A stretch of DNA of 64,000 nucleotides from Trochalopteron elliotii (taxonomy: Eukaryota; Chordata; Aves; Passeriformes; Leiothrichidae): the NCBI GenBank assembly GCA_024734555.1, contig JANPWX010000168.1, positions 903,630-967,629 on the forward strand. The letters run 5' to 3'. Under the pieces are notes generated by a model. It saw nothing but the letters and a program-made list of their open reading frames with translations, made no database searches and was not told the origin of the DNA. Positions 50,721 to 62,628 of this stretch are shown piece after piece. Made by a program: the position numbers and the translations under genes. The stretch's first letter is position 1. Every line of letters begins with the position of its first letter.

Positions 50721-52286
50721 CGGGCACCTCAGGATCTCAAGTAAGCATATTTTGCATACTTCTCCTGTTCTCCAAATCTCCCAGAGACAAAATGCATCTC
50801 TCTGTTCAGCTTATATCCCGAAGAACCCAGTTTGGGTGCATTTAGATGTGTGACTCCTACCTGCACTGCTAATATCAGCACAGCAGTAGTTTTACATATT
50901 AATGGGGCTGCCAACCTCTTTGAAGAGCCCACTTCCAGTTGTGTGTGACGTTTCCAAACACTACAAAACATCTCTACAGCGAGTCAATTCTTCTCTTTGC
51001 TTTCACTTTAACATACAAATTTCAACTGAATTAGCTGAGCTGTTTCTAAGGAGCAGACTCAGGAACAAGATTCCTGCTTGAAAAAACCCTGTGCTCTCCC
51101 ATAACTTCAGAGCAAGGACAAGAAGCTCTGTCAAAGAACAGATTCTTTGTGCAATATCTGTGCAGGTCCACTCACATTTAGTCAAAGGATGAGCTTTATA
51201 AAAATTGTGATGGAGTCCACTCAGTGTGGACTTGCTATAGCCTTGGACAGACGCTGCCTGTGAGGATGCCAGCCTCATGGAGCACGTCTGAACCTCTATG
51301 CTTTTTTGGAGAGCAGAAGCCAGCTGTGTATCAGGGTGGGATTTGGGCACAAGCAAGACAGGAGCTGACCTGCCACCAGTCCCTGCTACCAAGTATCATG
51401 GTACCAAGCCTTGGACCAGCCAAGTGGGCAGGGTGCAAGGGGCCAACACTAAGACAGAGAGCATGAAGACAGGAATGAGGTAGAAAAGACAAAGCATGTG
51501 GTGTAATTTGTTCATGGCGCTCATTACTACCAGTCCTGAGTGCTTTACAAACATCAATGATTTCATTTTCACAGCATGCTGGGAACTGAGGTGATACTAT
51601 TAACAACATTTTGAAAAAAAATCTAAAACATGGGGAACAGTTCCAAAGTTTCTACTATCCTTGGTGTCTGTTCTGAGTCATTATTTGTTTTTCTCAGAGC
51701 GTTTACCACTACATAATGTTTCAGGCATTCAGAGTTCATTACAGATGTAGCTGCTCATATGTCTGAAAACCAGAATTTGTGGCCAAGTGTCTGTAAAAGA
51801 CTAAATTAAGGATAACCTGTGAAAAAATTGGTTTAAGCAACTATGCAATGTCCTAATGGGACTCTTTGGCAGAGCCAAACACGAACCAGATCCCACAGCT
51901 CAGCTGAGGCTCCCTGTGCTCCAGACTTTCTAGTATGCCTCCACACTCAGCTGGGCTCCCTAGAAAAATCTGTTGTGGGCTGGTTTAGAAGAAGGAATTT
52001 GTCAAGATGGGAGGATAATTGAAAAAGTTACAAGAGGATAACATGGCAGGAAATGTTATTAAAATATTGATGAATATGCTTAGTTTCCCCTGCTGCTACA
52101 TCATCTCACCCTTCGGTCTGACTGGCGGCTCTAACTTACTCCAGGACAGGCATAACCCAGAGAGTTGTCAGTGACATCTTCTCTGCTCCCATAATCCATC
52201 CAGAATAAGCCTCCTGGGAGACGTTTTTCTTCTCTAGCCCACAATTAAGTGACTTCTTTCCTGCTTCTTCCTGTTTATGCACTCCT

Positions 52287-52640
52287 GCTCCCCGGTGATT
52301 GGGCTCGGCGGCTGGAGCGTCACGTCTTTCTGCAAGGGATGGCCTCCTTCCTTCCTTCCCTCCCTCCTGAAACCTACTCCCTTCAATTTTCTTCTGTGCA
52401 TCTTTAATTAGCACACGGCCAGCTCCGGGCACTGGGACACTTTCTCCTGCTTAAATCCTCCTCAAAGTGCGATCACGTTACCTCGCACATTACAGAGTAT
52501 GGCAGCTTTTAATGATGAAAAGCTCTTTTAGAGGTTTACTCTGTTGAACTTGATGAGATTTTCAATACCCCGCTGCGTTAAACCTCCACGTACACAGATG
52601 AATGCAACAAAAGGTTCAGGAACGGAGCAGTTCTGGCTAC
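52287..52640. promoter_or_regulatory. CpG-retaining patch with promoter-like motifs
   Basis: Roughly 15 CpGs in about 350 bases, well above the local background but below a classical island. It includes an inverted CCAAT box within GGTGATTGGGCTCGGCGG (about 52296-52313), a CRE-like GCGTCACGTC, and a homeodomain-type TTTAATTAGC near 52403. These are consistent with a weak promoter or enhancer. No exon is recognised next to it. Confidence 0.3.
52343..52368. repeat. CTTC/CTCC pyrimidine repeat
   Basis: Tetranucleotide-like CTTC units followed by CTCC units, inside the CpG-retaining patch. Confidence 0.8.
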
Positions 52641-52829
52641 ACAGTCGACATCTCAATTTGTTGGATTAGGGAAAGGGCCTTGCACCTGCCCTGAGTTCAG
52701 CACTGCGAGGTTAACTCCAGTTTCAAAGCATTAGCTTGAATGCAAATAAAATATGTTTACTCAGTTAGGTTTGAACATGTGTTGCCTCAGTTGCCTGATA
52801 GCCTACCATGACATTTATACTTGTGTTGA

Positions 52830-52870
52830 TTCTTACAGTTAGGGTATATTTTCTTACAGTTAGGGTAAAT
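52830..52870. repeat. 21-base tandem duplication
   Basis: TTCTTACAGTTAGGGTATAT is followed one base later by the same 20 bases with a single change (AAAT instead of ATAT at the end). The included TTAGGGT is telomere-like, but there is only one per unit, so this is not a telomeric array. Confidence 0.85.
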
Positions 52871-52891
52871 CTCTATAATTTTTGGCTATTT

Positions 52892-52930
52892 TGTGTGTGT
52901 GTGTGTGGAAATGCCAAAAAAAAAAAAAAA
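52892..52930. repeat. TG repeat followed by poly-A run
   Basis: Eight TG units, a short GAAATGCC linker, then 15 A. Confidence 0.9.
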
Positions 52931-53473
52931 GGAAAGAAGTACAGTATCTTTGATTTCTCTTAGATTCACGCAGTGCTCAGATAAAACAATCCTATTTACT
53001 CCTGGGTTTCTTATTAAACATCTCATTTCAGGAAATATTTTACATCAATTCACACTCTTTCAGGCACAAAACTGTTTTTCTGTGAGATGATGCCTGAAAA
53101 ATCACTGAAAAATCCTTAATTTCTGATTTCTGATGATGATTTTATAGGGATTTACTTACAGCAGCCATAGCCCATCCCAGCACTTTGCTTCTGCACAACA
53201 GGGGTGCTGCCAGCTCTTTGTAGCCCACCAGAAGCAAAACTCACAGGATGGTTCCTCTAAAAAACTTTGTCTGACAGAACCTCATACGTCATTTCTTGGC
53301 ATCTATCTGTCAAATTATTTGGCAGTGCTCTCCATATGAATTGTAGCAGTTTAGCTGCAACAATTTCCAGATCAAAGCTGTCAATCACTAGGCAATTCCC
53401 ACAAGGACATGGAAAAGGACCTGACAGGAAAATTAGCTAAAGCAGCAATAATCTAGAAGACGTGAAAAAGATT

Positions 53474-53513
53474 AAAAAAAAAAAAAAAAAGAAAAGAAAA
53501 AAAAAGAAAAAAG
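53474..53513. repeat. A-rich low-complexity tract
   Basis: A run of 17 A followed by A tracts broken by single G bases, about 40 bases in all. Confidence 0.9.
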
Positions 53514-55420
53514 AGCAAGATTTCATGAATTATATGGATTGAAGTTCAATTACTGTTTTCCTTTGAACAATTTAAGACAGTGAGGTATCATAGCTGCTAG
53601 ATCTGCAGGAAAAAAATCTAGAAAGTGAGTTGCAATTCATCTGTTTCCTTGGCATTCCCTTCCTTTCCAATTAAATATGCCTTTCTTTTCTCGCCATTAT
53701 TCTGAGGAGGCAGTAAACTTCAGTCTAAATGGGCATTTACATGAAAATCAGAGCTCTCTAAGGCATCCACTAAAACTCCTTTAATACAATATTTGCTTTA
53801 ATTTGATTTTCTCTCTTGCCAGTGGGAGAGTTTCAATCGCATTTGGTATGATTTAAAATTGTACGCCCTCTTGTCCTGCAGAGGTCATTCCTTTCCTAAA
53901 ACTGCATCACTTGACCAGAAAAAATTCCTTTTACAAGTTTGGTTTTTTTTTTTACAGCTCAGCAATCAATACTGTCCACAGATGATAGTGAGCACAGTGA
54001 GCACAGTGCATTTTTTAATAGAGTCTCTCAAATGTCAGAAACCTTACTTTAATCTCCAAGAAATATAATCTGTTTACATCACCTGCAGCCTCTTGGTTTC
54101 CTTCAGGAAGACTGCTTTCTTGAATAATCTCTTCTACTTTATTTTATGAAAAACCCAGCTTCATCATACCTATTTCAGACAATCTTTACCTTCCTGAATA
54201 CAAGTGAATAGGGGAATCATACTCTGTGATTCTCCTTTATTTATCTCTTCACTTCAAAATATGAAGCCACATACAAAGGGTTAGGATGCGAGCATCTTCT
54301 TAAAGATATTTAATCCTGCTTCCATGATATTGATCTCACTTTGTTTTATTAAAATAATCTGCTGCATGCTATTGAAACTGCCTCTCAAAGAACCAAATAC
54401 TTCTTCTAAAGAGGGAACACTGACAAAAGGTATTGTTCAAAGTATTAAAAATTAGTATTTATCACTGCATTTACACAGATATACTAAACTTCTATCAAAC
54501 ATAGAATGAGGTGCAAAAAAATAAAGGCTAAAATCAGCAGCAGAAAAGCAAAATTTTAATCATTTACAAAATAACTATTTTTTCTATTGCTAATCTATGC
54601 TATGCCAAAACACTAGCATGCTTGTTAGAATACTGAACCCAAAGCAAAAAAAAAAAATTGTTTATCTAAAACACATACTCTGGGTTGGATTTTCTGTCCC
54701 CACATTTATGTCCACATATTTTGTTGCATGTCTGCACAGTATTACATAGATACAATAAATTCAGTAAAGGAGGCACCGAGACATGTCTGCATGTGTATCT
54801 TCTGCTTAGCTATGTGTGTGTGGTTTTTTCCTTACTGATCAGACATATAACTGATGGAAAAATGGAGTTCGTGTCTTTATGTCCATGTATGTCCACAGGA
54901 TTTTGGGGTTTGGATTTTGTGAGGCTTCTCTTTCTTGCAATCTGAAGCTCTTAATAAGTCATTATTTATCACCTACCTGAGCTTCAGGACTAAGAGCTGT
55001 GTGAAAACCCAGGTAATTTCTGCACAGTTCTTTGGTTTCTTCTAGGGAACTTTGGGCTTTATTTCAGAAACAGTGTGCATTACCCAGCCTCAGGTCAGCT
55101 ATTACATTTGTATTAATTGTTGGCTTAAAACCATTTCCCTGCCTACATTGCAAATGACAGCAGTCTTTCCAACTTTTTTTTTTTTCTCTTCTTGATCCTA
55201 GCAGAATATCCTTACAACAAAGACAGCAAACTTTGCATATGCATGAAAAAGGGCAATGTAGAGACAAGTTTCCTCCAGAAACCAGGAGAGGAACCAGTGT
55301 GTGGCTCCTCAAGAGTTAACACAGCCTGTAAAATAGACTGCTATGCATTTCTGTAATGTATGTACTCTAACTTGTTTTACTTGCTTTTAGAGTGGCTACA
55401 GTCCAGATGTGCATAAAGTG

Positions 55421-55448
55421 TATATATATATATATTTATATACATATT
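55421..55448. repeat. TA dinucleotide repeat
   Basis: About seven TA units followed by degenerate TTATATACATAT. Confidence 0.85.
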
Positions 55449-58400
55449 TGCACACGGCTGTTTCACTTGACCGTATTATTAAAGACAAGGCAGAAAACCA
55501 CAGAGAAAACCTGCCAAGCACTGAGCTAGGGTAAGATTTGCAGCCTCTTGGGCCTGACATGCTCATATGAGGGGACATTCCCAAAGAAGTGGCAAACACA
55601 TCATCAGTCAAGCATTCTCCTAAGCAGAAATCCCCTGCACTGGTCAGGAAATCCTGCCAGACTGTGACAAAACAACCAGAGCCACCGGCAACCTCAGAGC
55701 TGAGTGAAACCACTTCATGCCATGGCAGAGAAACTCTTAACCCATGGCACCTGGGGAAGGGCTAAAACCACTGTAGCCCCTTTCCTAGGGCTATGGCTTT
55801 TGGCTGGACCATTTCAGCAGACAACTTATCAGTCACACCACGGAGGGTGAGAGTGAGACACTCTGAAACACATCATCCCCAAGTCAAAGCTGAGGATCCA
55901 TGATACAACCATGCATAGGTCACTCGGAAATGAATGTTCACAGTGAATGCAAATGGACTTACACTGACATTAAGGGGGAAATCCAGGGAAGCAATGTCTC
56001 CTAATCCTCTGGGCCACCCATTTGTCTGGTCACTGCGTGTCCCCTTAATGTATCTTGAAAACTATCCCACCAGAGCAGTGGGATTTACCTTATAGCTTAC
56101 AGTCTCACTAAAACCCCATCAGACTTCTCACAATCCCAAAATGCCCCTTTGTTTTTTCATCATCCTAATAAGGTGAATAAGGTGCAGCTTCCTGTTTCCA
56201 GATGTGGCACTGCCCTGAAAGCAGAAAACCCCTAATGGGATCAATGCACAAACTTCCTTGCTCTGTAAGGATGTGTTGTTGCCTGACAGAAATTTCTGTG
56301 ATGCATTTGATTGCCTCTATCAATGCCTTATCAATGCTTTTCCTGTGGTGAGCAGCATTTTGAACAGTGCTCATGTCCATCTGTGAGCATTAGCTGTGTG
56401 GGAAAAACCTCCTGGTTTTTTTCTCATGGAAAACCCATTAAAAAAAAGATATTCATTTGCCTGAACCAGGGCTATGCCAGAATATTATTAACTTCAAATC
56501 AAACAAGCAAAAATGGTGACGGTGCACATCAATATCTGGAATGATATTTAATATTGCGTTCTACCAAGCCCTGAAGGAACATCATCATATGGCTAATGCT
56601 GTAGGGAACAAGGAGTAAGCATTGAACACGCAGGCAGAGGCTGTCATTTACAGATGTGCTTTAGATAAGATTTGTAACATGCAAGTCTGAGTCTCCCTCT
56701 TCCTTTCAGCTGTTACAGAGGTGCAGGGAGCTGGGAAACAGAGGCAAAGGAGGACGGACAGAATTTGATGGACTCTCTTATCTGTCACCTCCAACTGAGG
56801 TTTCTTTGAACTGCTCTCCCTACTGATTCGTAACAAGAGTAGAGTGTCATGTTTTTTTCTTTACCAAGGCTGCTGGGACACAGTGTTGGAGAGCCTCAAA
56901 TCAAATGTTGGCTGTGAAGGCACCTTATAAGAAACACCTTTCTCACTTCATGTGAGCCATATAGTTACCTCCCAACTGAGAACTGATATGTCTTTGCCAA
57001 TTCTGAACCACCTTCATGAAAACAAAGTTTTGGGATAAGAGTTGTGAATGTTGCCCCTCTGTTACAACCCCTGAGGTGATTCTGAAAAATTGCTGCCAGT
57101 TTCTTCCTGCCAATCTGCACCCCTGACGCTGTGGACTCAGACCGAACTAGAAGGAGATTATCAAAGGGATGCTTCAAATCTTGGTACTTCCCCGAGTATT
57201 GCTACTCACCTTAGTGTATACCACTACTAAAACCTCCACACAGACACAGATGGGAAGAGAAAATGACAGGCTTTTGTTAGCATGCTTCAAATGTTTATTG
57301 TCTTCTTCATTCTGCTTTTGCAGTTTGAATCGTAGTCAGCTTATAATGTCATTACTGGCATGAAAACCACCCTGACAAGTGTTTCATGTACTCTATAAAG
57401 GTCATAGATGCCCATAAATTTACACCACATTTCCTTTTTGTTCTTAATTGCCCAAATACTTTCTGCATTTTATATACATGCTTTCTGGACTTTGTGACAC
57501 CAAACAACTCTTCACTGTCTGTTGAAAGGAAACGTATTCTTCATATTGCCATAAGTACTAAAATTTCTCATCTCAGTCTGGATTACCCACAATCCTTCCC
57601 TTCCATTCTTTAACTTTCAGATCATCAAACTAGATGGGGAATTTTTTAACTTGGTATCTATTTTCATGCATAAGACAAGAGGTTACATCATCTCTTTCAT
57701 GAAGTATTCCAGTAATCTCCGGATTCATAAATTTCTTGCCCTTGTCAATTTGTCTCTTTGATTAGTCTTCTTTTTTATTGTAATCAGAACTGGCATGGGG
57801 AAGTACCTTAGGCTGTTTTGACCAATTATACCTTCAATCCTTGAAATCATCATTTTGGCATGTCTGATTAAAATGGATCAATTAAAAGGGACATTTTGCT
57901 ATTCCTTGACATGAACTCCTCACTTTCGGTCCCATCTCATATTTTAGTTCCCAAGAGTTACGGCACCATTAGAAGATTTTTTTTTTTCTGTAATCAAACT
58001 ATGATAATTCTTTTTATAATGGTGCAATTATCTCCTCTCATCTGGTTTCACCTTAGCTAGCTCAGTGAGTCATAGACCTTTACATCTACTGCATCTACGC
58101 CCACTGACGATCAACAAGGAGCGACAGTCCCTGGGATTCATTTGCTCTCCACAATGGAATTACAAGGAAGCACTTGCTTAGACACCCTTCAGTACAAGCT
58201 CTGAAATAAAAAAATGTGCAGGCAGAGTGTACTGCCTACTTTATGTATCCATTTTTTAAATGATTCCCAGTAAAAGAAGGTCTAATTCTTTCTCTCCTGA
58301 CAGTGTAAATCATGTTACAATCACTGTTGTTGTGGTTGTATAAAAGCAGTATAAATAATGCAAATACAGCTCACCACCTCTAGTTCCCTAACTGTCCTGT

Positions 58401-59903
58401 GCTTCCTTTTAGTAGTATTTTTCATTCTTCTTGCAGGAAGGAGTGATGGTTAGGACTTGAAAAGTCCTGCAGGACTAGCACCACAGCAACAGGTGTCTTC
58501 TGCCTAGAGCAGGACTAAAGTATCCAGATTAAAAGGATCAGTACCTGCTCTTACATTTGGAAGTAGTCATGTCTTCCATGCAGCTGTTGAACACAAAATA
58601 TTTCTGATAGGCTCATGTTTTCAATTTTAAGTCATGCATGGAGGACATAAATGAACCATGCCAGGAGAAATTCTTGTTTGCTAAAACCTCTATGAGTCCT
58701 GCCCTGGAACAATTTTGACTCTTAAACAAGATTTCCTTTGAGTCCTGGCTGATCTTCCCTTAGAAATCTTGAGAGGGGTACATAATTTCTACTCTGTGAA
58801 TTTCTACTCCTCAGGGCTGGGAATGGAATGCAAAATGAATAAATAAAGAAAAAAACTTATGAAATTACTTTTATTTGGCCTTTTATGTGCTTGCTTATAT
58901 GTATATAGGAAGGAATGATTTTCTTTTCGGTCAGAATTACTCATGAAAAGCGGAGTTCAAATTGGTGAGTGCACAAACAGCATGCACAGAAGCCAAAATG
59001 CAAATGTGCCTGTACAAGAATTCATGTCAGAAATTCTTGCACATTCATGGAATGTGACTCTTCTGACCAGGTTTGAGCAGGCAGGGAAGGTAACGTCAAT
59101 CTTCAGTGGCTGCTGCTAATCCATAGGGTAAAAGCCCCAACAGTGTGGGGTTTCTGAAATTCATTCCCATAATTAATCCATTCAAACAGAGCACAGGACG
59201 TTTTCCTTCCCAGACAACAACCAAAAGTGTTTTAACTCTACATCATTCATGCTCAGGCAGCATTCCTGGGAAGGCCATGGCTGAAAAGGGACCTTGGTCC
59301 TGCAATGGAAGGCAGTAATCTCTGATTTGGGAAGTAACGAGCTTCGTACTTTGCAACCTTCTTAGTGGCCTGAGATAAACCCTGCAATCTCTTTGTTCCT
59401 CCACTCCCTGCCCATAAAATGCTGATAATGCTGCTCTTCTCTTCTTTCTGAAGAAATGGGTCTGTGTGGTACTTGGATGCTGCAGGTGCCAGGATTGCAC
59501 AAGCACTGATAGAGAGAGCACCCTTTGTGGAAACCAAGCTGAGTTGGTTTAAACCAGAAGAGAATGAACCACAGCCAGGCAACAGGGTTGGTGAGGATAC
59601 CTACTCTCACCTGTGAATCACTAGGAACAAACCAATCCAATTTGCCAAAATTTCTGTCACTTCTGGCCTGTGGGCCTAGTCCTGGTGAGTTCAGTGGGAA
59701 AATGCTGGAATGCATGACCTTTCATTACCACATATTTAGTCTAAGGCAGACAAATTCTGGTGTGGCCTTGACCTTCAAAGCCAGGACACATTCTCAGAAC
59801 ACTGACTTACGGTTCCTTGTGACAAATAAGTTCCTTTTTTTAACCAGACCTGTGAAAATCAACGTACATCTGACAAGGAGCAACTCTCCATGCAAGAGAA
59901 TGA

Positions 59904-59927
59904 AGTTGATCTTGTGCAAGATCAACT
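59904..59927. repeat. 24-base near-perfect palindrome
   Basis: AGTTGATCTTG (59904-59914) and its exact reverse complement CAAGATCAACT (59917-59927) are separated by only TG. An 11-bp arm pair with a 2-base centre is unlikely by chance in 64 kb. It could form a small cruciform, be a symmetric protein-binding site, or be the product of template switching. Confidence 0.85.
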
Positions 59928-61141
59928 GCCCAGTGTGGGCCCAGGGGACACATGGAATGAGCTCCTTGAGCTGGATCATAGCCTACAAAGGAAGCGAGAG
60001 TTTAATATATGAACAAAATCAACAAAATACAGCTATTTAGGAAAGCAGTGCAACTTCCAGCAAAATCAATAGATTTCCTTTTTTCCTTTTTTGTCTTGCA
60101 CATGTTTCTTCCTCATTCTTTTAGCTTCACAGCATTGCTCTTCTCAGTCTCTTCTTCACCGTACTCTTTGGGGAGAGTCACACTGAAATGTCTCTTCTCC
60201 AGGAAATAGAGATTTTAAAAAATTTAGAAAACAAGGGTTTTTCAAGTATCAGTATGAATTTGATCATGCAGGTTAATATCAAACCATCTCTCATTGCATA
60301 ATATCTGAGAGCAGGCAACTTCAGGATTATAGAAGAATCTGGAAAATTACATAAGAATTCCTTTTGCTGTAGGAGCTTTAAAGCTGCACCTTCATTCAAT
60401 CAGGAAGATAATTTCCTCTATGCAGCAAGTTTCAAATTCTGCTTATGACCTTGGTGTCATGACAATTTTGGTACTAACTTACCCCACACTTCAAGTATTG
60501 CTACTAGAACTGTGAATAATCATCAAAATTAACTAGCCTATAGACTGATTAAATAATTTCCTCCAATTTGCATTTGATATGTTTATTAAGTGCTGGAGGG
60601 TGCTATTTGCTCTTTTTACTGCTGTTAAACACTGTGTCTGGGTTTTTGGCATAGGTGCAGTGCTATTATGGTTACTACAAAATTTTTATCAGATTACGGC
60701 ATGAGTTACCATTTGATACTGTAAAAATGCCAGTAGGTAGTAGATAAATATTAAGATACAATTAGCTGCTACTTACCTTTCATTGCTTGGGAATTCATTA
60801 ATATCTAGATAAGGCTGCATTCTGTGGCAATGACAATTTTTTTACAAATTTCATTTTCTTACAAGAAATAGTGCAAGAGCGAGAGAGAAGCTGACTATAT
60901 ATGATGTAAACATATGTGGCAACATTAAAGTTCCAGAAAATACAAAGTACTGCCCATGTGTTATTCTTTATGCTTTGTTTCTCCTGCCACTGTCTACAAG
61001 ACCTATTATCCACAGCAAGCAACTCCCTGTGGGATGTTTTTATTTTGAAGCAGATGAAACTATTGGTGCTAATAGTCAATAAAAACTGTGATTTGAAATG
61101 TATTGGAAATAGGTGTTTTTAAATGCGTGTCTTGGCCCTTT

Positions 61142-61192
61142 GCACAAGCAAGTGGTTGCTAATGCCAATATGCATTAGAAATGCACTTGTGC
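61142..61192 (+). other. Imperfect hairpin, possible small structured RNA
   Basis: Three stem segments nest in order: GCAC/GTGC (61142-61145 with 61189-61192), AAGTG/CACTT (61150-61154 with 61184-61188) and CTAATGC/GCATTAG (61159-61165 with 61172-61178). A CAATAT loop closes the inner stem. That makes 16 pairs in about 51 bases, with a 4-base bulge and one internal loop. The size is near the lower end for miRNA precursors, and I recognise no known miRNA in it. Confidence 0.3.
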
Positions 61193-61202
61193 TATACTTA
61201 GA

Positions 61203-61217
61203 TGTGGTTCAACCACA
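61203..61217. promoter_or_regulatory. RUNX-type palindrome
   Basis: TGTGGTTCAACCACA is two copies of the RUNX core consensus TGTGGTT facing each other across one base. It lies 11 bases downstream of the hairpin. Binding is inferred from the motif only. Confidence 0.35.
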
Positions 61218-61244
61218 GTTACAACAGGGCCATTAAAGAGCATT

Positions 61245-61279
61245 AAAAAAAAAAGGAAAAAAAGGTAGAAAAGAAAGAA
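61245..61279. repeat. A-rich low-complexity tract
   Basis: Runs of A broken by G, shortly downstream of the RUNX-type palindrome. Confidence 0.85.
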
Positions 61280-62535
61280 TGCAGGTTAAAAGGGAACATG
61301 TTCTGTTGCTCAGCTAAAGAAATTATCTATAATTAGAAAACAAAATTGTTCAAAATTAGACTAAATAAATAAAATATTGATATATTGGAGAACATAAACA
61401 TACCATATAGAAAACACGCTTACACACATTTAGTCTTGTGAAGAATTCTAAAGACTTTCAGCAGGGCTTGGGAAATTAGCTGTAACACAATTGACTGGCA
61501 AGTCAGAGAAGACTATGGACTCCTCTCTCGGAAGACTCATGCCTGTTGGCCAGGGAAAGTAAACTCTCACCTGTCATCCCCAATGTTTTTCCAGTGTCTT
61601 CCCAAAATGCAACTACTTCTGACCAGCTGCAAATCTCAACTAATCAAACCCATATGAGCGAAATGGCACGAAAATTAAATCTACGGTGAGTAATGTCGGG
61701 TAAAGGAATAATGTGTGTGACCATGTGATTGCCTGCATTCCTGGGCTGGAGCTGGAGAGAAGTGGGAAATGCCCAGCTGCCTTAGTTGGAACCGACTCAA
61801 AACTTCATCCGCTTTGGTTCAGTTCTCAAAATAGGGCACATGACCTCTAAGTAAGACAGTACAGTAGGCTGCTTTTACACCACATCGCTGCTCCTGGAGC
61901 CCCTAATACCAATTCACTTGCTTTTCCACGCACGGGAGGAGGTACAATTTGACACTTGCCGGGTTCCAGCGTTACCTTGTTTCGTGATGCATTATCCACA
62001 GCAAATTTGCCCCTATCTTTAGGAAGAGAGATGACATCTGCTGCAAGAGTGCCTTAACACTTGTCTGTCTGCTGCTTTCAGTGTTATGTGTCTGACATGA
62101 GTTAACCTCATATAAAATCTAATATGAGGGAAGAGAATCGCTCATTGGAGGTGCCCGTGCTGGTCCTCTTGACCTACTTGGAAAACTATGACTCGACTCT
62201 TTGCGGCTTCCCCCATCGCAACACAGCTGCAGAAGGCAGCAAAACAGGACCACTTTTAAACCGAGTCTGAAATGTGCTATATATACATTTGTATGCCTTT
62301 GAGTAACATTATTTCCAAACCTTGCAAAGCCCTCCCCTTACTTTGTCAAGCCCACTACACATGCCCCTTTTTTTTCCCCCCATGGAATTGGCATAATGAG
62401 AAAAGATAGCCTTTTCTCTTCACAGATAAAGATCCAAATTGCATTTGATAATCTGACAATTACGTAGTCTGATTTTTTAAAATAAAACAGATAAACCCCC
62501 CTCCTCGTTCAAGATGGGATCGTATTTGTTAGTGA

Positions 62536-62628
62536 CAGCTGTTAAAATGCTGCTAAAAATAGATATAGTGTCAACCACTAAAAAGCTAAGTGCTCTTGTG
62601 AACCACAAGCAGAAAACAAATGTGGTTT
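62536..62628. promoter_or_regulatory. Cluster of E-box, MEF2 and RUNX motifs
   Basis: Within 93 bases are an E-box CAGCTG (62536-62541), a perfect MEF2 consensus CTAAAAATAG (62553-62562), a partial RUNX core AACCACT (62573-62579), a full reverse RUNX site AACCACA (62601-62607) and a forward RUNX site TGTGGTT (62621-62627). E-box plus MEF2 at close range is a known arrangement in muscle enhancers. Here it is only a motif observation, and no conservation data were available. Confidence 0.3.
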
